Positions 17,977 to 27,112 of a DNA stretch of 40,595 nucleotides are shown one piece after another. A program made the position numbers and the translations under genes. The stretch is from Victivallaceae bacterium (lineage in GTDB: Bacteria > Verrucomicrobiota > Lentisphaeria > Victivallales > Victivallaceae). The number at the start of each line of letters is the position of its first letter. Position 1 is the stretch's first letter. The stretch covers positions 1-40,595 of the forward strand of contig JAQUOK010000002.1 in assembly GCA_028717165.1 (NCBI GenBank), in the 5' to 3' direction. Below the pieces are notes generated by a model. That model did no database searches. It was given only the letters and a program-made list of their open reading frames with translations, and had not been told where the DNA came from.

Positions 17977-19155
17977 ATGGAAGAAAGAAAAAATATATTA
18001 ACAGTATGCTGTGTGGCTGAAGAAGGTCGTTTCGGCGGCCCGGCGCATCGTATAACACAGGTTGTGAAAGGTCTGGAGGTATATGGCCATGGAGTTAAAA
18101 CCCATGTCGTATATCCGACCGGCGATTCAGAAAGATTCGGACGCGAGCTTGCGGCGGGAGGAATACGACGTTCCGCCCTGAACATCACCCGTTTGAGTAA
18201 AGAAAAGAAAATATTTCTGAAATACGTTATTCGTTTTGTCCCTGAAATACTTCTGCTTTATTCATTGTTCCGCAGGGAATAATTCGACCTTGTCCAGGCG
18301 AACGGTTCTCAGCAGTTCAAAGCCGCCATCGCAGCTAAACTGGCGGGAATTCCGTTGATCTGGATACTGGAAGATGAGCTTATGGCCGGCAGCGTGCGGA
18401 AGGTTTGCAAACTGCTGGCCGGACATTTGGCCGCAGGCGTTATTGTCACGGGCAAAAGGGTTTATGATTATTATGTCCGTGGAACCGCGCTTGAATCCAA
18501 ACCGCTTGCCGAAATTAATCCGCCGGTGGATACGGCGGCTTTCGATCCGGAAAAAGCCGGATTCAACGAGGAACTGAAGCAGAAAAAAGGCAGTAAAATT
18601 GTCACGGTTTCAGGTATCAACGTTACTAAAGGCCTTGAATATTTTATTGAAATGGCTTCCGTACTGGTCAAGAAATATGATGATTTGACTTTTTATATTG
18701 CCGCGCCTAAATTCAAAAGCCAGGAAAAGTATTACCGGCAGCTTGAAAAACTGATAAGGGATTGCGGTTTGACGGAAGATAATATAAAGTTCCTCGGTAT
18801 GCTGGATGACATTCCGGCATTTCTGAAAAGTGCGGATATTTTCGTTTTCACCTCGATTTCCGAATCCGGCCCGATGGCGGTATGGGAGGCGATGGCAATG
18901 AGTAAACCTGTGGTTTCAACCGACGTCGGAGCTGTCAGTGAAAATATGGAAAACGGTGAATCAGGATTTATCGTACCGGTTAAGGATCCTGCAGCTCTAT
19001 GCGAAAAGGTTGAAATCCTGCTGAAAAATCCCGCTCTGGGCAAAGAAATGGGTAAACGGGCGAGGGCGGCAGTACGGGAAAAACTTGATATATCAATAAC
19101 CGCCGGCAAATACGCTTCTTTTTACCGGCAGATATTGAATATTTCCCAAAACTGA
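17977..19155 (+). pseudogene. Glycosyltransferase family 4 interrupted by one in-frame TAA (18280-18282)
   Basis: 17977-18282 (ERKNILTVCCVAEEGRFGGPAHRITQVVKGLE) and 18355-19155 (IVTVSGINVTKGLEYFIEMASVL...VWEAMAMSKPVVSTDVGAVSENMENGESGFIVP) share one frame; the intervening codons read FDLVQANGSQQFKAAIAAKLAGIPLIWILEDELMAG, normal GT4 sequence. Confidence 0.85.
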
Positions 19156-19182
19156 TCCGGAACTACCCCTTTATTTTTTTTA

Positions 19183-19209
19183 CTGAAAAATCTTTTTAAA
19201 ACTTTTCAG
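19183..19209. repeat. Inverted repeat CTGAAAA-N13-TTTTCAG in the intergenic region
   Basis: CTGAAAA (19183-19189) and TTTTCAG (19203-19209) are perfect reverse complements. Confidence 0.5.
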
Positions 19210-19269
19210 CCGCAGAAACATGAACTATATTGAAACAGGCAAACTTAGATTTTTTCATGGAGAGAGGAT

Positions 19270-20334
19270 ATGAGAAATTCAGAACAGACTGAAACCGTTG
19301 TCTTAATCCCGGCATATAAACCGGAACAGCACTTGGTAAAGCTGATTCAGGACCTGCATGCCTTAGGACAACGGGATATTATCGTTGTGGACGACGGTTC
19401 CGGGAAAGAATTCGATTCAATATTTGCTGAGATATCTTCCCAATGCACAGTTTTACGCCATGCGGTTAATTGCGGCAAAGGAAGAGCTTTAAAAACCGGC
19501 TTTAACTATTTTCTGCTGAATTATCCAAATGCTGTCGGCGTTGTTACTGCCGATGCGGACGGACAGCATCGGCCAGAAGATATTATCAAAATTGCCGGTT
19601 TGCTGAAAAAAGAACGCAATAAAATGATTCTCGGAGTCAGAGAATTCGGTTCCGGCGTCCCGTTGCGCAGCAAAATAGGAAATATTCTGACCAAATACGT
19701 GTTTTTTGTGATGGTTGGGTTGAAAATATCCGATACCCAGACCGGATTGCGGGGGATACCGGTTCAGCTTATACCTAAGCTGCTGACGATAACTCATGAT
19801 CGTTACGAATATGAAACCAGCATGCTGATAGTTAACAGAGAGCTTAATCTTTCCGTTATTGAAGAACCGATTGAAACGGTTTATATAGAACAAAACCGCA
19901 GTTCACATTTTAATCCGATACTGGATTCCCTGCGTATTTACTTTTTAATCATCCGCTTCAGCGTATCTTCTATTCTGGCAAGTATTATCGACTCCGCCGT
20001 CTTTCTATTATGTTTCTGGCTTGGCGGCGAGATTTTATTTTCAATAATATGCGCCCGCTTTGTTGCCGGAACATTCAATTATATCTTTAATAAAAAAATT
20101 GTTTTCCAAACCTCAGGAAGCTATTTAAAATTCATAAAATACTGGTTGCTGGTTATCATCCTCGGCGTCCTTGCCTATTACATGATCAACGGGCTTTACC
20201 ATGCTACTAACATCAATATCGTAATCATCAAAATATTCATCGAATTATTTTTGTTCATAATGAGTTTTATAATTCAACGTTTCTGGATCTTTTCTTCCCC
20301 GGCGGAAGAGTATGTTGAAGCGGAGAACTCGTAA
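19270..20334 (+). CDS. Glycosyltransferase family 2 (DPM-like) fused to C-terminal GtrA-like membrane domain
   Basis: VVLIPAYKPEQHLVKLIQDLHALGQRDIIVVDDGSG; ADADGQHRPEDI; DTQTGLRGI; C-terminal 4-TM GtrA-like SVSSILASIIDSAVFLL...FVAGTFNYIFNKKIVF. Confidence 0.88.
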   Translation: MRNSEQTETVVLIPAYKPEQHLVKLIQDLHALGQRDIIVVDDGSGKEFDSIFAEISSQCTVLRHAVNCGKGRALKTGFNYFLLNYPNAVGVVTADADGQHRPEDIIKIAGLLKKERNKMILGVREFGSGVPLRSKIGNILTKYVFFVMVGLKISDTQTGLRGIPVQLIPKLLTITHDRYEYETSMLIVNRELNLSVIEEPIETVYIEQNRSSHFNPILDSLRIYFLIIRFSVSSILASIIDSAVFLLCFWLGGEILFSIICARFVAGTFNYIFNKKIVFQTSGSYLKFIKYWLLVIILGVLAYYMINGLYHATNINIVIIKIFIELFLFIMSFIIQRFWIFSSPAEEYVEAENS

Positions 20335-20355
20335 ACACAACGACGGGGAACTTGT

Positions 20356-20380
20356 AATATAAATGCAAAAGTTTTATATT
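20356..20380. repeat. Inverted repeat AATATAAA-N9-TTTATATT
   Basis: 8-bp perfect arms 20356-20363 / 20373-20380 upstream of the radical SAM gene. Confidence 0.5.
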
Positions 20381-20430
20381 AGCGTGGGAGTCTTTAAAAA
20401 TATTTTCGCAGGATGAACTGCTTCCGGGGG

Positions 20431-20451
20431 GCGGAATATTCTGTTTTCCGC
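20431..20451 (+). promoter_or_regulatory. Possible 5'-leader hairpin upstream of the radical SAM gene
   Basis: GCGGAA (20431-20436) / TTCCGC (20446-20451) stem, 9-nt loop, 36 nt before the start codon. Confidence 0.3.
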
Positions 20452-20487
20452 ACCTCTTAAACAAAATGGAAAAGGAGAAAACGGCTT

Positions 20488-21909
20488 ATGATTACTCTTA
20501 TTAATCCCTACATATCAAGTATGGAACGCTATGGTAAAAATATAGGGGACATTGGCGGACATCAAATGCCGCTCGGAATCTTTTATCTGGCAAGCTACCT
20601 CAGGAAAGACGGTATTTCGTCTATGGTAATTGACGCGGAGGCCCGTAATCTTGTACATGAAGAAGTCATAGAAGAACTCATTAGTAACAAATCTGAAATT
20701 GTGGGTATCACCAGCACGACCGTTGCATTTAAAAATGCAAGGTCTCTGGCCAAAACTATCCGGGCTGAGTTGCCTGACGTTAAAATTATAGTCGGCGGCC
20801 CGCACATGTCCGCGATGCCGGAAGCAACAATGAAAACCGGCGATTTCGACTACGGCATCATAAAAGAAGGTGAAATCCCCTTTTCCCTGCTTTGCAAATT
20901 CCTGCTATCTGATGAAGGTTCTCTGGATGACATTCCCAATTTGTATTATTTCAAGGATAATGAACTGGTTAAAAGCGCCAAAACCGTGGTAATCGAAGAT
21001 ATGGACTCCATACCTTTTCCGGCGAGGGATTTATGTCCGGATTATAATGTGTACACTCCTCCGGTGGGCGCTTATAAGCAACGTCCCGTTATGAACATAA
21101 TTACCAGCCGGGGATGTCCCTATCAATGTATTTTCTGCGACAATAACACTTTCGGGCGGAAAACGAGGTTTTTTTCCGCAGAATATGTATTCAATGAAAT
21201 AAAAGAAGTCATTACTAAATACCACGCCAGAGAAATTGCTTTCCTCGACGATACTTTTGTTATTGATAAAGAGAGGCTTTACCGGATTTTTGAACTGTTG
21301 AACAATGAAGGAATCCATTTTTCCTGGACCTGCATGACAAGGGTAAACAATATTACGTTTGATCTCTTGAAATTCATGAAGGACAACGGCTGCTGGCAAA
21401 TCAGGTTCGGAATTGAGAGCGGCAGTCAGGAAGTTTTAGATTTCATCAAAAAAGGCATAACCCTTGAACAGGTGAGAAAAGCAACTCAGTGGTGCAAAGA
21501 ACTGAACATTATGACCACCGGTTTTTTAATGTTTGGGCATCATATCGACACGGAGAAAACACTAGAAGAGACAGTGGCCTTTGCTTTGAGCCTGCCTTTA
21601 ACTGACGTAGTTGCAACCATAAATACTCCCATTCCCGGCACGGAATCATACCGCCTGGCACGTCAATACGGAACTTATGATGAAAAAGACTGGTGTTCTC
21701 TGAACTATTGGACTCCGGTTTTCGTGCCGAAAAATCTTACCCGGGAAAAATTGATACAAAAACAGGCCGAGCTGTACAAAAAATTTTATATGCGTCCCAG
21801 GGTAATACTGAACCAACTGAAGAAGATACGTTCAATGTCTGCGGTCAGGATGCTGATAAAAAATGCGATCTTAGGTCTTAAATTTACCTTGAATCGCAAA
21901 AACGCCTGA
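20488..21909 (+). CDS. B12-binding-domain radical SAM protein
   Basis: N-terminal cobalamin-binding-like domain (VGITSTTVAFKNARSLAKTIRAELPDVKIIVGGPHMSAMPE) then CxxxCxxC in RGCPYQCIFCDNNTFG, WTCMTRVN, FGIESGSQEVLDFIKKG; RBS AAAGGAG. Confidence 0.9.
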   Translation: MITLINPYISSMERYGKNIGDIGGHQMPLGIFYLASYLRKDGISSMVIDAEARNLVHEEVIEELISNKSEIVGITSTTVAFKNARSLAKTIRAELPDVKIIVGGPHMSAMPEATMKTGDFDYGIIKEGEIPFSLLCKFLLSDEGSLDDIPNLYYFKDNELVKSAKTVVIEDMDSIPFPARDLCPDYNVYTPPVGAYKQRPVMNIITSRGCPYQCIFCDNNTFGRKTRFFSAEYVFNEIKEVITKYHAREIAFLDDTFVIDKERLYRIFELLNNEGIHFSWTCMTRVNNITFDLLKFMKDNGCWQIRFGIESGSQEVLDFIKKGITLEQVRKATQWCKELNIMTTGFLMFGHHIDTEKTLEETVAFALSLPLTDVVATINTPIPGTESYRLARQYGTYDEKDWCSLNYWTPVFVPKNLTREKLIQKQAELYKKFYMRPRVILNQLKKIRSMSAVRMLIKNAILGLKFTLNRKNA

Positions 21910-22022
21910 TACCAATATGACTTCTTTTTAATAGTTTTTCAATACCCCGTAAACAAAGAGCTTGACTGATTAACTAACTGAAAAATCAGCTGTTCCTGTA
22001 CTTTCAGGTTTGGAGACAATTA

Positions 22023-24869
22023 ATGCAAGCAATACATTTTTTCCTGTTATTCATCTGCTTCAGCGGATTCTTTTTTTTCTGTAACAGAAAACTTAAGATC
22101 CGTCCGGCGCTAATCCCTGCATTTATATTTTTCGGGATACTTTCGGTTTTGTATATCGCTGTCATATTTGACCGGCTCCGTCCCGCGGCTTATGTAATTT
22201 CAGGAGCCGGAATTTTTCTTTTCATATGGTATCTTTTTAAATATCGAAAATCAATGCGGGATATTATTGCCCTTTTCCCTGTTGAATTTTTATATTTCAT
22301 TCTGCTTTCGGGGTTGCTGCTGCTTTCATGTTATTATACCAGGTTTCACAGTTGGGATGAATTTTCTCACTGGGGCCTGATTGCAAAGGATATGTTTTTC
22401 AGAAATTCGATAAGGGAAACTAATATATTATTTAAAGCTTACCCTCCAGGCACAGCGGTATTTCAGTATTTCCTTTGTTTTATGTATGGAAGCTTTCATG
22501 AAGGCATAGTTTACTGGAGCAACCTTCTGCTGACGCTTTCCGTCTTCTTTATATTTGTGGATCCTATTAATTTCAAACGTATTCCGCATTTTTCGGCGGG
22601 CTGTTGCTTAGGGTTGTTCTGCGTGTGTTTTTATTCCAATCCTCCAATAATCTCATCAGTCGTTTTCTGGATTGCCGCAGCTTTGATTGCCTCTGTAACC
22701 GCTTTCCTGATCGTATACAGGAAAAATAAATATTGTATAAAATCCTTCCTTTGTCTCCTGCTCATTTTCATATTGTTCTTTTATGCAGTGACTTCTTTCG
22801 GATGGCTCCGTGTAATATGCGTTGATACATTGCTGGGAGTGGTCTTTGCCGGTATACTGGCATTGTATTTTTCCAGGACGCTTCCTGAGAATACTAAATT
22901 ATATTGCCTTATACCAATGGTATTTGCTTTGTTTGCAATAAAAAAATCGGGCTTGTTTCTGGCAGTTATTGGTGTGACAATAATCGTTATGGAACAGCTT
23001 ATTCGCTACTCGCATTTATTCATAAAACAGCGGATGCTGAAGCTCAAACCGCGTCACAATTATAAAAAGATCATTGTAAAAAGCATATGGATACTGCTCC
23101 TCATTGCCGCTCCGTTTACAGCAAATCGCCTATGGGAAAACCATTTGCGGCAAGCTGAAATCGGGAAAATTTTCAATATGCGCAGAATTAAAGCGTCCCG
23201 AATAATAGACAGCCTTTCCAGCTCCGCAACGGCCAGGGATAAAAAAACCTATTCTGCTTTCAACAAGGCAATTACAGATACTAATACATCCAATTTGTTA
23301 TTTCCCGAAGACAACTATGGAGGCCAGGCATGTTTGTACATCAATAGAATATTCCCAAGCGGTTCCCAGTCAAAGTATATTTCCTGCTGGATAATTTTTC
23401 TGTTTTGCTTAGCGGGGTTTGCCTTTGTTGCGTTCAGCCAGAAATCCTTTGTTAATCTGGTGCAGATATTTGTCGCCGGGAATATCTGGGCAACGGGATA
23501 TTTTCTATATGCGTTAGGGCTGCTCTTTATGTACTTATGCCTTTTTACGGAATATGAAGGGGTGCGACTGGCATCGTTTATCCGTTATATGAATACTTAT
23601 AATGTCGCCGGAGTATTATTCCTGTCGTTTCTGTCTGTTCAGTCTCTGCGCTGGCGAAAGGTTAAAACGCCGGCATATTATATGTTAATTATTCTTTCGG
23701 TTCTTATTTTGTTTGGAATTTATTTCATGAAAAATGAAAGTACAACCGTTTTTCGCAATGAATCCAATTCTCAACCAAGAGACGGTGTAGAAAAAATTTT
23801 TAGAAGCATTCCGAAGATTCCGCCGGGCAAAAAGGTTTGGATTATATGGCAGAATTCCAATGGTTACGAATTTGTTATCACAAGATATTTACTTAATCCC
23901 AATCCGATAGGTATTGGGCCCTGGTCGTTGAAAATAAATAAAGAAGGTTTATATACTGCCGGCTGGACGCCTCAGAAATGGGCGTCAAAACTGTCGGACT
24001 GCGATTATCTTTTTTTGGGAAGAACCGACGAGGCATTCTGGGAAGCATATGGGAAGTTATTTGCTCCGGGCGTAAACTGCCGGAAATTTTATTTATATAA
24101 AGTAGAAAAAGCAGATAAGAAGATCTCGCTTGTTCCGGTATCAGGATCGTTTAATTTTGATGAAACTGCTAAAAAATTTATTTCCGTCAATTCCAAGGTT
24201 GAAAATCTGGAATTTAACGGCTTTTTGAATTTTTCCTGCAAGGATAATGTTTGCACCCTCCAAAAGAACACCTCGAATTATGTAAGGGTGTTTTTGAAGG
24301 ACCGGGACGTTGCCGGACTGTTTTTTCAAATGACGGCGGAAGGGGACAATGAATTGCTGAGCAGCATCATGTACAGCCCCACATGTGATTCCTGGGATGA
24401 AATATATATTAAAGAGAATACCGGTTATTTTGTAAAGCACTTTCCTCCCCCGAAATTATCTGATGAAAAACCGACAAAACAAGAGCCTCAGAAGCAGGAT
24501 TCTTTGGGCTTTGCGTTAAGAAATAAAGAAAAATTTGTCGGGAAAAAGATCAAAATAAAATCGCTTACTTTATCGAAATACAGGGATCCGATCAGGACAA
24601 AGGAATTGTCTCCCCAACTAGGATATTTTATAAAATGTAAAAGTGTTCGGGAGAATGCTCCTTCAGTGAAAATTGAAGAAATTAGCAATCTCCGTACGCC
24701 GGAAACGATAAAAGTCAACACCATGTATTTACTGAAGATAGCAAAAGGAACACTGATACTCGAAGAATTCCTTGCCCCGGACAACAAAAAAATTATTCCG
24801 GCGGGAGATAAGGTCATCATAAAGGCGTTGCCGAATATGGATATAATATACTACGAAATTCCCTTATAA
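22023..24869 (+). CDS. Large membrane protein, GT-C-like putative glycosyltransferase with long soluble C-terminal extension
   Basis: 948 aa; N-terminal ~560 aa highly hydrophobic, with YTRFHSWDEFSHWGLIAKDM...AYPPGTAVFQYF resembling first-loop acidic motifs of GT-C enzymes; the last ~390 aa are hydrophilic. Confidence 0.55.
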   Translation: MQAIHFFLLFICFSGFFFFCNRKLKIRPALIPAFIFFGILSVLYIAVIFDRLRPAAYVISGAGIFLFIWYLFKYRKSMRDIIALFPVEFLYFILLSGLLLLSCYYTRFHSWDEFSHWGLIAKDMFFRNSIRETNILFKAYPPGTAVFQYFLCFMYGSFHEGIVYWSNLLLTLSVFFIFVDPINFKRIPHFSAGCCLGLFCVCFYSNPPIISSVVFWIAAALIASVTAFLIVYRKNKYCIKSFLCLLLIFILFFYAVTSFGWLRVICVDTLLGVVFAGILALYFSRTLPENTKLYCLIPMVFALFAIKKSGLFLAVIGVTIIVMEQLIRYSHLFIKQRMLKLKPRHNYKKIIVKSIWILLLIAAPFTANRLWENHLRQAEIGKIFNMRRIKASRIIDSLSSSATARDKKTYSAFNKAITDTNTSNLLFPEDNYGGQACLYINRIFPSGSQSKYISCWIIFLFCLAGFAFVAFSQKSFVNLVQIFVAGNIWATGYFLYALGLLFMYLCLFTEYEGVRLASFIRYMNTYNVAGVLFLSFLSVQSLRWRKVKTPAYYMLIILSVLILFGIYFMKNESTTVFRNESNSQPRDGVEKIFRSIPKIPPGKKVWIIWQNSNGYEFVITRYLLNPNPIGIGPWSLKINKEGLYTAGWTPQKWASKLSDCDYLFLGRTDEAFWEAYGKLFAPGVNCRKFYLYKVEKADKKISLVPVSGSFNFDETAKKFISVNSKVENLEFNGFLNFSCKDNVCTLQKNTSNYVRVFLKDRDVAGLFFQMTAEGDNELLSSIMYSPTCDSWDEIYIKENTGYFVKHFPPPKLSDEKPTKQEPQKQDSLGFALRNKEKFVGKKIKIKSLTLSKYRDPIRTKELSPQLGYFIKCKSVRENAPSVKIEEISNLRTPETIKVNTMYLLKIAKGTLILEEFLAPDNKKIIPAGDKVIIKALPNMDIIYYEIPL

Positions 24870-24956
24870 ATAATCATTGCTTGGGGCCGCGGCCAAAGCG
24901 ACGGAACCAATAAAGGCGCATTCACTAAGGAATAACTATCATATATGACGGAGTAA

Positions 24957-25985
24957 ATGATGAAAGACATGTTTAAAGACAAGGTTTTGTTGATTACGGG
25001 CGGTACCGGTTCTTTCGGAAACGCCGTTCTTGATCGTTTTCTGGATACTGATATCGGGGAGATACGCATATTCAGCCGCGATGAGAAAAAACAGGATGAC
25101 ATGCGTAAGAAGTACAATAACCCGAAACTGAAATTTTATCTCGGCAACGTCCGCGATCCGCAAAGCGTTGACAGCGTTATGGCCGGCGTCGATTATGTCT
25201 TTCACGCTGCCGCTCTCAAGCAGGTGCCGTGCTGCGAATTTTTCCCTCTGGAGGCGGTGAAAACCAATGTTCTGGGAACCGAGAACGTGCTTGAGGCCGC
25301 CATCCGGTACCGGGTGAAAAAAGTTGTGGTGCTGAGTACCGACAAGGCCGTATATCCGGTCAATGCCATGGGGATGAGCAAGGCCATAATGGAAAAAGTG
25401 ATGATCGCGCGTTCCCGCAATATTGCCGGGAATACGACCGTTATCTGCGGTACGCGTTACGGCAATGTCATGGCGTCGCGCGGTTCGGTCATTCCGCTTT
25501 TTGTCGAACAGCTCAAGGGCGGCAAACCCCTGACCGTTACCGATCCCAATATGACCCGGTTCATGATGTCGCTGGAAAACGCCGTAGTGCTGGTGCTTTT
25601 CGCTTTTGTGCACGGCAACCAGGGGGACATTTTTGTTCAGAAGGCTCCGGCCTGTACTTTGACGACCCTGACCGCCGCCCTCAAGGAAATTTACCACCGG
25701 GATAATGAGATAAAAGTAATCGGTACCCGGCACGGGGAAAAACTTTATGAATCGCTGGTCAGCCGCGAGGATATGGTCAAGGCTGAGGATATGGGGGATT
25801 ATTTCCGGATTCCGGCGGATACCCGTGATCTGAACTACAATTTATATTTTTCTGATGGCGAACCGGAACTTGCCGAGGCGGAAGAATATCATTCCCATAA
25901 CACCCGCCGGCTCAATATCGAAGAAACCAGAAAACTTCTCCTCAGTCTGGAATTTATCCGTAATGACCCGGAGGCGGGGCGATGA
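24957..25985 (+). CDS. fnlA: UDP-GlcNAc 4,6-dehydratase/5-epimerase-type enzyme (FnlA/WbjB/CapE)
   Basis: LLITGGTGSFGNAVLDRFLDTDIGEIRIFSRDEKKQDDMRKKYNNPKLKFYLGNVRD...HAAALKQVP...GTRYGNVMASRGSVIPLF. Confidence 0.9.
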   Translation: MMKDMFKDKVLLITGGTGSFGNAVLDRFLDTDIGEIRIFSRDEKKQDDMRKKYNNPKLKFYLGNVRDPQSVDSVMAGVDYVFHAAALKQVPCCEFFPLEAVKTNVLGTENVLEAAIRYRVKKVVVLSTDKAVYPVNAMGMSKAIMEKVMIARSRNIAGNTTVICGTRYGNVMASRGSVIPLFVEQLKGGKPLTVTDPNMTRFMMSLENAVVLVLFAFVHGNQGDIFVQKAPACTLTTLTAALKEIYHRDNEIKVIGTRHGEKLYESLVSREDMVKAEDMGDYFRIPADTRDLNYNLYFSDGEPELAEAEEYHSHNTRRLNIEETRKLLLSLEFIRNDPEAGR

Positions 25986-27112
25986 CGCTGAAAGTCGGAA
26001 TAACCGGTCAGGCCGGTTTTATGGGAACCCATCTGTATAATTTTCTCGGCCTGGAAAAAGACATTGAACGGATCCCTTTTGAGGATGCCTTTTTTGAAAG
26101 TGACCGGGATTTGCGGGATTTTGTCCGCCGCTGTGAGGTGATCGTGCATCTGGCGGCGATGAACCGTCATCCCGACATGCAGGTCATTTATGATACCAAC
26201 ATGCGGCTGGTGCGGCAGCTGACCGCCGCCATGGAAGCGGAGGGGGTTACGCCCCATGTCATTATGTCCTCATCGACCCAGGAGGAACGCGATAATTTAT
26301 ACGGCCGCTCAAAACGCGAAGGCCGGAAACTGTTCGATGGATGGGCGGCGCGCGCCGGGGCGAAATTTACCGGCGCGGTGATCCCGAATGTTTTCGGGCC
26401 GTTCGGCAGGCCGGACTACAATTCGGTGGTTGCGACTTTCTGTTACCGGCTGACGCATAATGAAACGCCGCGGATAGATGTGGACGGTTCCGTCAAACTG
26501 ATCTACATCAACTCATTATGTCGGGAATTCATAAGGATTATCCGGGGAGACGTCAGGGACAATCCCTGTTATGTCCCCTGCGATGCGGAGAAGAAAGTCT
26601 CGGAACTGCTTTCATTGCTTAATTACTTTAAGGAAAGCTATTTCGACCGGCGGATCATTCCCGCGTTCAAGGACGGTTTTGAGTTTGATCTGTTCAATAC
26701 CTTTGTCTGCTATATAGATCACGGCAGTTTTTATCCGGGCGCATTGACTCCGCACACGGATGAACGCGGCAGTTTTGTGGAAGTCCTGAAGCTGGACAAT
26801 ACCGGCGGTCAGGTTTCGTTTTCGACCACCCGCCCCGGCGTAACCCGCGGCAATCATTACCACACGCGCAAATTTGAACGTTTTGCGGTAATAAAAGGCA
26901 AAGCGCGGCTGCAGCTCCGCCGTATCGGTACCGGGGAAATTCTCAATTTCGATATTGACGCGGAGCAGGGGCCGGGATTTGTCGACATGCCGGTCTGGTT
27001 TACCCACAATATCAGCAATACCTGCAACGAGGACGTTTATACGGTATTCTGGATAAATGAATTCTACAACCCGAACGATCCCGACACTTTTTTGGAGGAA
27101 GTACAAAAATGA
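25982..27112 (+). CDS. fnlB: Bifunctional SDR reductase-cupin protein of UDP-L-FucNAc pathway (FnlB/WbjC/CapF)
   Basis: VGITGQAGFMGTHLYNFL plus C-terminal cupin HTDERGSFVEVLKLDNTGGQVSFSTTRPGVTRGNHYHTRKFERFAVIKGKARLQLR; 4-nt overlap with upstream gene. Confidence 0.9.
   Translation: MTLKVGITGQAGFMGTHLYNFLGLEKDIERIPFEDAFFESDRDLRDFVRRCEVIVHLAAMNRHPDMQVIYDTNMRLVRQLTAAMEAEGVTPHVIMSSSTQEERDNLYGRSKREGRKLFDGWAARAGAKFTGAVIPNVFGPFGRPDYNSVVATFCYRLTHNETPRIDVDGSVKLIYINSLCREFIRIIRGDVRDNPCYVPCDAEKKVSELLSLLNYFKESYFDRRIIPAFKDGFEFDLFNTFVCYIDHGSFYPGALTPHTDERGSFVEVLKLDNTGGQVSFSTTRPGVTRGNHYHTRKFERFAVIKGKARLQLRRIGTGEILNFDIDAEQGPGFVDMPVWFTHNISNTCNEDVYTVFWINEFYNPNDPDTFLEEVQK

Noticed and set aside
20335-20487. Cobalamin riboswitch upstream of the B12-binding radical SAM gene
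   Set aside because: Only short inverted repeats seen; no recognisable B12-box and the leader is short for that class
24879-24898. GCTTGGGGCCGCGGCCAAAGC hairpin before fnlA as a terminator
   Set aside because: GC-rich palindrome is real but no T-tract follows, so a terminator call is not supported
24939-25733. 264-aa minus-strand ORF antisense to fnlA
   Set aside because: Lies fully over a well-supported plus-strand gene; composition looks like an antisense shadow, with no recognisable motif
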